A stretch of DNA of 18,154 nt, taken from Verrucomicrobiia bacterium. GTDB lineage: Bacteria > Verrucomicrobiota > Verrucomicrobiia > Limisphaerales > DTLC01. The stretch lies in the NCBI GenBank assembly GCA_025061935.1, contig JANWZY010000017.1, forward strand, positions 1-18,154, given 5' to 3'. The notes beneath the pieces were generated by a model. It worked only from the letters and a program-made list of their open reading frames with translations. It did no database searches and was not told the origin of the DNA. The position numbers and the translations under genes were made by a program. This document shows, in pieces, positions 1 through 6,817 of this stretch (within the stretch, counting starts at the first letter, position 1; each line of letters opens with the position of its first letter).

Positions 1-467
1 ACAATGAGCACGTTTGGATTGATCGGGACTTTTTTGACCTCCAGCGGCTTGTGATGAGGTACGCGCTGCACGGCTGCACGGGCCAATGCCATTGCTTTGC
101 GCGTTGCCTCGGTCCGGTCGGTGTGAACCCATGAATTGTGCTCGCGCACGTTGACCATTTGGAAGTAGAACGGGTTCAGGCCCGCGCCCTCGACCGCTTT
201 GCGGAACGTGTGCTCGTGCAACAGTGGCGAGCAGGCCGCAACAACGATCCGGTTCAGGCGATGCTCGCGGATGTCTTGTTGAATCAGCTCCTGGCCAGGG
301 TCGGAACACATGTACTTGTAGTCGCGCGACACGACTACGTTGGGTAGCGTGGCAACGTATTTGGCCACCGCAGCTACGTCCACCACTGCAGCGATGTTGG
401 TACCGCAATGGCAGGCATAGAACCCGATTCGAATGGGTTCATGCTTCTTGGTGACAATAGGCTTCAT
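1..467 (-). CDS. hdrA: HdrA-like heterodisulfide reductase subunit A, N-terminal part (runs off the window)
   Basis: Only the first 155 residues are present; the gene continues beyond position 1. The N-terminus has the HdrA pattern: CHCGTNI (Cys19, Cys21), then YKYMCSDPGQELI (Cys54), VVAACSPLLHEHTFRKA (Cys79) and NVREHNSWVH. In the family, HdrA is the flavin- and Fe-S-containing hub of cytoplasmic HdrABC, where electrons are bifurcated or confurcated between ferredoxin and a disulfide or other acceptor. The FAD domain and later ferredoxin motifs lie outside the window. The ATG at 467 was chosen because GAGGA lies about 7 nt upstream and the homology begins a few residues in. It is the last visible member of the minus-strand redox locus and is separated from the HdrD-like gene by a heptad-repeat element. 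Family assignment is firm; full length and any fusion cannot be seen. Confidence 0.88.
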   Translation of the reverse strand, partial: MKPIVTKKHEPIRIGFYACHCGTNIAAVVDVAAVAKYVATLPNVVVSRDYKYMCSDPGQELIQQDIREHRLNRIVVAACSPLLHEHTFRKAVEGAGLNPFYFQMVNVREHNSWVHTDRTEATRKAMALARAAVQRVPHHKPLEVKKVPINPNVLI

Positions 468-482
468 AAAGCATCCTCAAAG

Positions 483-672
483 TGTTGAAATCCGGAACGC
501 GGAATCCGAAATCCGAAACAGATTCAAAGCCCAGAGTCCGAATGACCCAAACGCGACGCAACCGTGCCTGATCGCGCCCACCGGCTGGCTCCTGATTCGG
601 GATACATTTTGGATCACAGTCATCTTAATTTCGGGTTTGTTTCGGATTTCGTGCTTCGAGTTTCGAATTTAG
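483..672. repeat. Heptad-repeat intergenic element, copy 1 (inverted arms)
   Basis: The left arm (about 487-521) is built of GAAATCC/GAAACAG-type 7-mers. The right arm (about 627-670) is the same family in inverted orientation (TTTCGGA, TTCGTGC). About 105 bases of unlike sequence lie between them. Bases 637-658 are identical to 6767-6788 in copy 3 (22 nt). The element fills the gap between the HdrD-like stop (681) and the hdrA start (467). Short open frames across it read as repetitive peptides rich in EIRN and ARNPK, which are artefacts of the repeat. Confidence 0.8.
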
Positions 673-680
673 CGAGGCCA

Positions 681-1892
681 TCACGCTTCGCTCACCAAAG
701 ATTCTGCCAGCAACTCGACCACGTCCCGCACCATCATCGGTTTGTCGTGCCGCACAACCTTGAGCGCGTCCTCGAACCGCGACACCTCGTACGGACACGC
801 CACAGCGAGCACATCCGCGCCGGTTGCGATTGCCTCGCGCACGCGGCGTTCGGACAACCGTTCCATGCCCTGTTGTTTGTAATAGGTATCGAGCCACATG
901 CCGCCACCGCCGCCGCCGCAACAGATCGAATTGACCCGGTTGTGCGTCATTTCCACAAGTTTCACCCCCGGGATCGCCTCGAGCAGCCGGCGCGGCGCGT
1001 CGTATTCGCCTGCGGCCCGCCCCAGGCAACACGGGTCATGGTATGTAACGGTCACGTTAAGCGGCTTGGTCAGCTTCGGCTTCAACTGCTCGATGTGCCG
1101 CGCGAAAAACTGCGTCGTATGTTCGACCGGCACATGCAGCCCGTACATCGGATATCGAAAGACAAACGCATTGTATGCGTGCGCATCGGCGGTGACCAAT
1201 CGGTGGAACTTATATTTGCCTAGCAGTTTCACATTGTATTCTGCCAGTGACTCGAACAGGCCGGACTCCCAGGTCAGTTGGCCACATTCACCTGCGCATT
1301 TTTCGTCGTTGCCGAGAATGGCGAAATCCACACCGAGCGCATTGAACAGCTTCGCCACTGCGCGGCTGGTTGCTTGACCTCGCGGGTAAAACGAGGTGTA
1401 ACACTCGACAAACCAGAGCACGTCAACCTCGCGTTTCAGCTCGGAGATCAGCGGCACTTTGACGCCTGCTGTTGCTGTCCAGGCAGCGCGTTTGCGCGGC
1501 GATTCGCCCATCGGGTTGCCGTACCTGTGGAGGTTTTCAAGCGTTTTTTGGAACTCATTGGGCAGCTCGGTCCGGTTCAGTAACACCTGCTCTTTGACAA
1601 GCGGTAGCAACACGTCAGTTAGCCGGATGCCGCGCGGGCATTTGGCCAGGCATGCGTAGCAAGCGACGCATCTGAGCAGGCTGTCGGACTTGATGACCTC
1701 ATCGAGGAACCCGCGCCTGAGCATGTTGATGACGAGCCGCGGCGAAAACTCCATGTAGTCGCCATATGGACACGTGCCCGCGCATGTGCCGCATTGGATG
1801 CAGGTCAGCATTCGTTTGCCTGCCGGCGTTTGGAGCAACGTCTCGAGCGTCGTCGCCCTGTCAACCGCTGTTGTGTCAAGCTGCGCAAGCAT
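681..1892 (-). CDS. HdrD-like (HdrC-HdrB type) iron-sulfur oxidoreductase
   Basis: This is a 403-residue soluble protein. Residues 30-90 hold two ferredoxin-type 4Fe-4S motifs, C31-x2-C34-x2-C37-x3-C41-P and C75-x2-C78-x2-C81-x3-C85-P. These resemble HdrC closely, including the SPRLVINMLRRGF stretch between them. Two CCG (HdrB/GlpC/LutA-type) domains follow. The first has C164, C199 and C203, with CAGEC where CCG or CTG is expected. The second is complete: HDPCC (C288, C289), CCGGG (C324, C325) and ACP (C366). The order HdrC-like then HdrB-like makes it an HdrD-type fusion. Such proteins pass electrons between Fe-S partners and a disulfide, quinone or flavoprotein; the partner here is not known. 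No membrane segment is visible. It lies between the toxin-antitoxin pair and hdrA. No clear Shine-Dalgarno precedes the ATG at 1892. Confidence 0.85.
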   Translation of the reverse strand: MLAQLDTTAVDRATTLETLLQTPAGKRMLTCIQCGTCAGTCPYGDYMEFSPRLVINMLRRGFLDEVIKSDSLLRCVACYACLAKCPRGIRLTDVLLPLVKEQVLLNRTELPNEFQKTLENLHRYGNPMGESPRKRAAWTATAGVKVPLISELKREVDVLWFVECYTSFYPRGQATSRAVAKLFNALGVDFAILGNDEKCAGECGQLTWESGLFESLAEYNVKLLGKYKFHRLVTADAHAYNAFVFRYPMYGLHVPVEHTTQFFARHIEQLKPKLTKPLNVTVTYHDPCCLGRAAGEYDAPRRLLEAIPGVKLVEMTHNRVNSICCGGGGGGMWLDTYYKQQGMERLSERRVREAIATGADVLAVACPYEVSRFEDALKVVRHDKPMMVRDVVELLAESLVSEA

Positions 1893-2009
1893 AAAAGTTT
1901 GTCGCGGTCAAGATAACACTGCGCACATCAAACGCAAATCGTAAGAAAGCTTCTGCATTTGGTGAGCCTCGGGTCTCAATCAGCGAGCCTAGTCACAAGT
2001 TCTGCACGC

Positions 2010-2037
2010 TTGAACCAGCGCATCGGCCGGGTTTAAA
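2010..2037 (+). promoter_or_regulatory. Possible sigma-70-like promoter for the toxin-antitoxin pair
   Basis: TTGAAC (2010-2015) and TTTAAA (2032-2037) are 16 nt apart. The start codon of the antitoxin is only 8 nt beyond the second box, so a transcript from here would be nearly leaderless. Neither box matches the consensus perfectly, and short AT-rich words of this kind can occur by chance. No operator palindrome was found. Confidence 0.22.
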
Positions 2038-2045
2038 GTAGGCTC

Positions 2046-2267
2046 GTGAACGAACGAATAGTCATTGACCCTGAAGTCCAGCACGGGAAACCGGTGATCC
2101 GTGGTACGCGCGTGCCGGTGGCGCGCATCCTCGGTGGGCTTGCCGGTGGGATGAGTTACGAGGAAATTTGTCGCGAGTACAACATTACGCCAGAGGACAT
2201 AAGGGCGGCGATCCAATACGCCCAGGAATTGCTTGAGAAGGAAACCCATCGTCCGTTACCCGCCTGA
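2046..2267 (+). CDS. DUF433 family protein, probable antitoxin
   Basis: This 73-residue protein matches the DUF433 pattern along its whole length: IDPEVQHGKPVIRGTRVPV at residues 7-25 (D8-P9, G14-K15-P16, G20-T21-R22), then the helical segment LAGGMSYEEICREYNITPEDI and AAIQYAQ. DUF433 is a small winged-helix-like family usually encoded just before a DUF5615 PIN-like protein, as here, and predicted to act as the antitoxin and autorepressor. The start is GTG at 2046 with only a weak TAGG-like ribosome site. It is on the strand opposite to the redox genes and looks like an insertion in that locus. Family assignment is strong; the antitoxin role is inferred from pairing. Confidence 0.85.
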   Translation: MNERIVIDPEVQHGKPVIRGTRVPVARILGGLAGGMSYEEICREYNITPEDIRAAIQYAQELLEKETHRPLPA

Positions 2268-2276
2268 TCCAGGCCT

Positions 2277-2639
2277 GTGCGCTTTCTGATAGACGCCGAC
2301 CTGCCCCGTTCCACCAAGGCTCTCTTGGAGAAATACGGGCATGAAGCAATCGACGCACGCGACGTCGGGCTCCCGGCGGCCACAGACCGAGCAATCGCGA
2401 GCTTCGCTCAAAAACACAACGCGTGCCTGCTTACGGGGGATTTCGGGTTCGCTGATGTTCGTAACTACCCGCCCGAGGCTTACCCAGGCTTGGTTGTGTT
2501 GGAGCTGCCGCGCAACGCCAGCGCGACATTCATTCTTAGACTTCTCGAAAACTTCCTGAGGCAAAGCGACATCGTGGAACGTTTGCCGGGCCGATTGGCG
2601 ATAATCGAACCCGGCCGGGTTCGATTGCGGCCGGCTTGA
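2277..2639 (+). CDS. DUF5615 family PIN-like protein, probable toxin
   Basis: This 120-residue protein starts at a GTG 9 nt after the antitoxin stop. It begins MRFLIDADLPRSTKALLEKYGHEA, has a conserved acidic D37 after PAAT, and contains LLTGDFGFADVRNYPP (D55, D60). This is the DUF5615/Mut7-C-like PIN fold layout, with acidic residues D6, D8, D37 and D55 as candidate metal ligands. PIN-domain toxins are metal-dependent RNases. All candidate acidic residues are present, so the protein appears intact. The C-terminus (VERLPGRLAIIEPGRVRLRPA) is typical of the family. It ends 59 bp from the convergent end of the EtfD-like gene. RNase activity is inferred from fold and pairing only. Confidence 0.82.
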   Translation: MRFLIDADLPRSTKALLEKYGHEAIDARDVGLPAATDRAIASFAQKHNACLLTGDFGFADVRNYPPEAYPGLVVLELPRNASATFILRLLENFLRQSDIVERLPGRLAIIEPGRVRLRPA

Positions 2640-2698
2640 GTTGAGCAACTTGCGTGCAGCGTGCCCGGCGTCTCGTCTCAAACCTTTCCCGCGACCAC

Positions 2699-4720
2699 TC
2701 AACCCGACACTTGGACCGGTGCCACTTCAATTGCCTCTGCTACCAGCTCGGCAATGTCTTTGACAACAATCTTGCCCTCGAGTCCGGTCGTTTTCACTGC
2801 GTCGCGGAACATGGCAATGTCTTTCGGGCAGGCCACAACTAATGTTTGCACGCCGTTGAGCCGGGCGGCTTCGCGAATCCGGTTTTCGGCCGGGCGCTCC
2901 TTGACGTCGGGCGTGTCTTCCATCCAGATGCGTCCGCCGCCGGCGCCGCAGCAATAACTTATTGCACGGTTCCGCGGCATCTCGACAAGCTCCAGGCCGA
3001 GCGCAGCGATAACTTTGCGCGGCGGTTCGTACACGCCGTTGTACCGGCCGAGGTAACACGGGTCGTGATACGTGACCTTGCCTGTGAGCTTTTTCTTCAG
3101 CGCGAGTTTGCCCAAGCTAATTAATTCATCGAGCAGCTCGGTGTAGTGCTTCACACCGATGCCTTCGTTGGCGAGCCCGTATTCATTTTTGAGCGCGTTG
3201 TACGAGTGCGGGTCGGTGGTAACTATGACACGGTTGCCATTTTTCCACTGGACCTTGCTGATGGCGTCGAGGTTTTTGTCGCGCAGCAATTCGAACAATC
3301 CTTCCTCGCCGACGCGGCGCACGTCGTTACCGGTGTTGCGCTCGGCTTCGTAAAGTATGCCGAAATCGAGCCCAGCCTGCGCGAACAATTTCGCTGTTGT
3401 CTGCGTGATTTCGAGCATGCGCGGGTCGTATGCGGCGTAATCGCCAGTGAACCAGAGCACATCCACCGGTTCTTTCCGCGCGTCTTTGACCTTGAATGGC
3501 AGCCCTTGCGTCCATTTTGCGCGCATGCGGTCGGACTTGCCGAACGAGTTGCCGTAGCGCTGAAGGTTCCCGAGCACTTCCTGGATGGTGCGTTCCACCC
3601 TGCCTTGACTGACCAAGTGCCGCCTGAACATCACGATTACTGGCACATGTTCATTCCATACCGGGCACTGCTCCATGCACGAGAGGCAGGTAAGGCATGC
3701 CCAGGCTTCTTTTTCGGTGACGACCTCGCCGACCAGTTTGGGCGCGCTTTTATCGGTTCGGCGCAACCCAGTGCGCACCATGTGGTCCTTAATTTTCTGG
3801 ATGATCTGCTGCGGCTGGAGCGGGTGTCCAGACGCAGTAGCGGGGCAGGCGCGATCGCATCTACCACATTCTGCGCAAGAGAACCCGTTCAGAAGCTGTT
3901 TCCAGGTCAGTTCCTGCCATTTCGACGCGCCCTCCGTCAGATCGTCTTTTGCTCCGGACACGGTCAGGTCGCCCACGGGCCGCGTGGCGGCCTGGCTGAA
4001 AAATACATTGAACGGTGAAGCCAGCAGGTGCAGATGCTTTGAGTATGGCAAATACACCAGAAACGCCAGCACGCCGACCATGTGTAGCCACCACATGGTG
4101 GTTGCCCAGGCGCGCGCTGCATTTGGCGCCATGCCGGGAAAAACCCCGGCCAGCAGGGTGCCAAACGGTGTCCACAGGCTGGAATGACCTCCTTCGCCCA
4201 CCAGACGGAATGCCGAGCCGAACAGCGTGCTCAGCATCAGCAGGCCAATCAGGCCAAGAATTATGTTTGCATCCAAGCTCAGATGCAGGTACGGCGGCGG
4301 GAAAAACAGTCGGCGCGCTACTGCCACAGCCAGCGCTGCGAGCACCAGCACGGCAAAAATTTCCAGGAATAGCGCCACAAGCTTGACTTCGTCCGGGTAC
4401 GGTATCGGGAGGAACGGGAACAGTCCCCGGATCAAGCTCCAGTTAAAGCACGCCGTGTAAAGCACGAATCCCCAAAAGATCAAGAAGTGCGCCCACCCAA
4501 TGGCGCGCTCGTTAAAAATGCGCGGTTGCAGTAACACGTGCTCGGCTGCATGCGCCAGGCGCCGCCCGAATTGATCGAACCGGTTCTCATACCTGGCCTG
4601 GCGCAACAGGCCGATCAGGCCCCAGATACGCAACCCAAAGACCCCAAAGGCTATCAGCGTCAGCGCCCAAAGCAGCGCGAGGCCGGGCACGCCGAACAGG
4701 TTGATTTTAACCGGCTCCAT
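2699..4720 (-). CDS. etfD: Membrane-bound ETF:quinone oxidoreductase, EtfD/FadF type (cytochrome b-like, 2x4Fe-4S, CCG)
   Basis: This 673-residue protein has about five membrane segments (roughly 12-38, 75-98, 114-137, 150-172, 205-226). Candidate haem histidines are H78 in WAHFLIFWGF and H213, H229 and H231 around WWLHMVGVLAF...KHLHLL. Two 4Fe-4S motifs follow (C282-x2-C285-x2-C288-x3-C292 and C342-x2-C345-x2-C348-x3-C352), then two CCG-type domains. The second domain is intact: HDPC (C555), CCGAGGG (C590, C591) and ACP (C631). The first has lost its cysteines: D427 and N462 stand where family members usually have Cys. Proteins of this build (FadF of Bacillus, mycobacterial EtfD, the EMO proteins) take electrons from reduced ETF to menaquinone. 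Placement directly after etfBA in transcription order supports that role. A degenerate heptad repeat fills the gap to etfA. No convincing Shine-Dalgarno is visible. Confidence 0.87.
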   Translation of the reverse strand: MEPVKINLFGVPGLALLWALTLIAFGVFGLRIWGLIGLLRQARYENRFDQFGRRLAHAAEHVLLQPRIFNERAIGWAHFLIFWGFVLYTACFNWSLIRGLFPFLPIPYPDEVKLVALFLEIFAVLVLAALAVAVARRLFFPPPYLHLSLDANIILGLIGLLMLSTLFGSAFRLVGEGGHSSLWTPFGTLLAGVFPGMAPNAARAWATTMWWLHMVGVLAFLVYLPYSKHLHLLASPFNVFFSQAATRPVGDLTVSGAKDDLTEGASKWQELTWKQLLNGFSCAECGRCDRACPATASGHPLQPQQIIQKIKDHMVRTGLRRTDKSAPKLVGEVVTEKEAWACLTCLSCMEQCPVWNEHVPVIVMFRRHLVSQGRVERTIQEVLGNLQRYGNSFGKSDRMRAKWTQGLPFKVKDARKEPVDVLWFTGDYAAYDPRMLEITQTTAKLFAQAGLDFGILYEAERNTGNDVRRVGEEGLFELLRDKNLDAISKVQWKNGNRVIVTTDPHSYNALKNEYGLANEGIGVKHYTELLDELISLGKLALKKKLTGKVTYHDPCYLGRYNGVYEPPRKVIAALGLELVEMPRNRAISYCCGAGGGRIWMEDTPDVKERPAENRIREAARLNGVQTLVVACPKDIAMFRDAVKTTGLEGKIVVKDIAELVAEAIEVAPVQVSG

Positions 4721-4729
4721 AAGGCGCTA

Positions 4730-4843
4730 AATTCGGACTCCGAAATTCGAAACAAACGCGGTGCAAGTAATTAGAATAACCGAAACGCCAAGCCCACCTC
4801 ACGACTCGCCTCGGATTCAGGATTTTGGAGCGCGAGTTTCGGA
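4730..4843. repeat. Heptad-repeat intergenic element, copy 2 (decayed)
   Basis: This is a shorter and more diverged relative of the elements at 483-672 and 6619-6803. The left arm (about 4730-4768) contains CTCCGAAATTCGAAACAAAC. The right arm (about 4811-4843) contains TCGGATT, GGATTTTGG and GAGTTTCGGAT in inverted orientation. It fills the gap between the etfA stop (4854) and the EtfD-like start (4720). Confidence 0.6.
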
Positions 4844-4853
4844 TCGCCCATCC

Positions 4854-5825
4854 TCATCCTTTTCGAGCCTTAACCTTTTCGATGAGAACCGGTAGCACTT
4901 CGAGCGCGTCGGCGACCGCCCCATAATGGGCGCCATCGAATATTGGCGCTTTGGAATCGGTGTTGATTGCTATTATGCACTGTGAGTTTTGAATCCCTTC
5001 CCAGTGCTCGGGCGCGCCGCTGATGCCGAAGGCGAGGTACACCCGCGGCTTGACGCTCAAGCCGGATTTGCCGACCTGTCGGCTCAGCGGCAGCCAGCCC
5101 TGATCAATCACGGGCCGGGACGCGCAGACCGCGCCGCCAAGAGCCTGGGCCAATTCCTCAGCCAGTTGCACGTTGTCTTGCGTCTGGATGCCGCGTCCGA
5201 CACCGACCAGAACGCTTTGCTTGGTTATGTCCACGTCGCCTGTCTCCGGCTGGAGGTATTGTTTGAAAATGACCTTCGGCGGATCAACCAGCAATGGAAC
5301 TTTTTCTACTGCAGGCGGTTTGTCGCCGCGCCCGGCCTCTGCAGGAAATGCGCCAGGGTAAAGGCAAACTATGCCGCGCATGTCCGGCAGTTTCACGTCT
5401 GCAGCGATTTTGCCACCGAACAACTGGCTTGTGCAGACGAGGGCGTTTCCCTCGACCCTGAGAGCGCGACAAAAGTTGACCAGAGGCAACCCTGTGCGGG
5501 TCGCTAGGATCGGGCCAATACCCAGCGAAATGTTGGTACATCCGATAAACACCAAGTCCGCTTGCGCCTGCTCCTGGACGGTCTTAAGCGCCGTGGCCGC
5601 GGCTGAGGGCACCGGGGCATCGAGTGTAGGGGTATCCACCAAAAACACCTTGTCCGCTGCGCCGAGCCGGGCAGTCAGCGGCACTGCGTCGCTTCCGAGC
5701 AACAGAGCGAACACAGGCGCGCCGGTTGCGCCGGCTACGGCCCGTGCAGCGCCGAGCATTTCGAACGTTATGTCTGCTATCTCGCCCCGATGTTGCTCGG
5801 CCAACACTAGAATGGGCTTAGCCAT
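4854..5825 (-). CDS. etfA: Electron transfer flavoprotein alpha subunit
   Basis: This 323-residue protein has the usual EtfA length. The N-terminal half is the alpha/beta domain that packs against EtfB. The C-terminal FAD domain has the expected signature: GVGRGI (208-213), CASRPVIDQGWLP with R237, RQVGKSG (249-255), AFGISGAPEH (266-274) and AINTDSKAPIF with N288. EtfA/B accepts electrons from acyl-CoA and related dehydrogenases and passes them to a quinone reductase. The extra N-terminal ferredoxin domain seen in some EtfA proteins is absent. The ATG at 5825 lies 12 nt after the etfB stop, with an AAGG about 10 nt upstream, so the two subunits are coupled. The next gene encodes the membrane acceptor. 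Dehydrogenase partners are not in the window. Confidence 0.94.
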   Translation of the reverse strand: MAKPILVLAEQHRGEIADITFEMLGAARAVAGATGAPVFALLLGSDAVPLTARLGAADKVFLVDTPTLDAPVPSAAATALKTVQEQAQADLVFIGCTNISLGIGPILATRTGLPLVNFCRALRVEGNALVCTSQLFGGKIAADVKLPDMRGIVCLYPGAFPAEAGRGDKPPAVEKVPLLVDPPKVIFKQYLQPETGDVDITKQSVLVGVGRGIQTQDNVQLAEELAQALGGAVCASRPVIDQGWLPLSRQVGKSGLSVKPRVYLAFGISGAPEHWEGIQNSQCIIAINTDSKAPIFDGAHYGAVADALEVLPVLIEKVKARKG

Positions 5826-5837
5826 AGCGAAACCTTG

Positions 5838-6614
5838 TCACAAAATGCCTTGTTTTGCCAAAACCTCGACTATCTTTTCGGCGATTTCCTCGGGCGTGCC
5901 TTCCAGCATTTGCGCGCGTCCGGCTACTTCAGGCTTGTAAAGCCGCTCGAGCTGAAGCCGCACCGCAGGTTCGGACACACCCACCTCCACAGTCTCGATC
6001 TTGGCTGACTTCATCACTGCGCGCACCTTGGCCACCGGCACATATCGCGGCGGTTTCTCGGCCGATTGGACACCGAGCACTGCCGGGAGTCCGATTTCGA
6101 ATTGGCCACGCAACCCGCCTGCGAATTCCTTAAGAACAATCAGTTTCCCGTTTGCGCGCGCGACGTTGCAAACGACGCCCAGGTATGGCAACCCGAGCGT
6201 TTCGGCCAGGTACGCCGCCAGCTCACCTTCAAGATCGTCTATTGCTTGGGAGCCGGCCAGGATCAAGGTCTCGGGGGTTATTTGACCCGGCCCCGCCTTA
6301 AAAAAAGCCGCGTAAACCTGCGCAGCGGCAAAAGCACCCAACCGCGTCTGATCCGTAGTGATTTTGAGCGCGCGGTCGGCGCCCTTGGCCAGTGCAGTAA
6401 ACAGGACCTCGTCAACTTCGGGCGCTTCAAGCGCCACGACAGTGACCGTGCCGCCGTGTTTTTCTTTCAGGATGAGCGCTTGCTCGAGCGCGTGCTCGTC
6501 CGGATCGCTCACTTTGAACCTGAGGAACTCGGTGTCAAGCGACTTGCCGTCGGCAGCCACGTTCAGTTCCTCGACGGTGTCAGGAACCATTTTGAGCAAT
6601 ACGTACAAGTTCAT
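5838..6614 (-). CDS. etfB: Electron transfer flavoprotein beta subunit
   Basis: This 258-residue protein has the EtfB layout: MNLYVLLKMVPDTVEEL at the start, SDPDEHALEQALILKE (36-51), and the nucleotide loop GSQAIDDLEGELAAYLA (121-137). GLPYLGVVCNV follows, and the C-terminal arm is MLEGTPEEIAEKIVEVL. Electron-bifurcating EtfB proteins typically carry a GDTAQVG-type sequence in the loop, where FAD replaces AMP. Here it is DDLEGELA, so a classical one-FAD-plus-AMP ETF seems more likely. It forms the heterodimer with the EtfA encoded 12 nt downstream. The start codon at 6614 sits only about 6 bp from a heptad-repeat element, and no Shine-Dalgarno is recognisable. Confidence 0.93.
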   Translation of the reverse strand: MNLYVLLKMVPDTVEELNVAADGKSLDTEFLRFKVSDPDEHALEQALILKEKHGGTVTVVALEAPEVDEVLFTALAKGADRALKITTDQTRLGAFAAAQVYAAFFKAGPGQITPETLILAGSQAIDDLEGELAAYLAETLGLPYLGVVCNVARANGKLIVLKEFAGGLRGQFEIGLPAVLGVQSAEKPPRYVPVAKVRAVMKSAKIETVEVGVSEPAVRLQLERLYKPEVAGRAQMLEGTPEEIAEKIVEVLAKQGIL

Positions 6615-6618
6615 AAGG

Positions 6619-6803
6619 TTGAAATCCGAAATCCGAAATCCGAAGCACGAAACAAACTCGAAATCCGAAGCATGTAATCCAAAACAAAGCCGAAACCCAC
6701 AAGCTCAACTGTTCCAAACCATGTCACGGCTGCCGGTTTTGAATTTCGGATTTTGGTCATTTGTGCTTGTTTCGGATTTCGTGCTTCGGATTTCGAGTTT
6801 GGC
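6619..6803. repeat. Heptad-repeat intergenic element, copy 3 (best preserved)
   Basis: The left arm has three tandem GAAATCC units (6621-6641), then GAAGCAC, GAAACAA, ACTC, GAAATCC and GAAGCAT to 6673. The right arm (about 6740-6803) is the same 7-mer set inverted. A 19-nt exact inverted repeat pairs 6654-6672 with 6782-6800. The element spans the gap between the hdrB stop (6818) and the etfB start (6614). Confidence 0.85.
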
Positions 6804-6817
6804 ATCTTGTTCCCTCG

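Noticed and set aside
3146..4018. A 290-codon open frame on the plus strand, antisense to the EtfD-like gene
   Set aside because: The minus strand carries the Cys motifs and membrane segments of EtfD. The antisense peptide shows no family pattern.
6619..6803. CRISPR array
   Set aside because: The repeats are only 7 nt, lack unique spacers of constant length, and occur as inverted arms. No cas genes are present.
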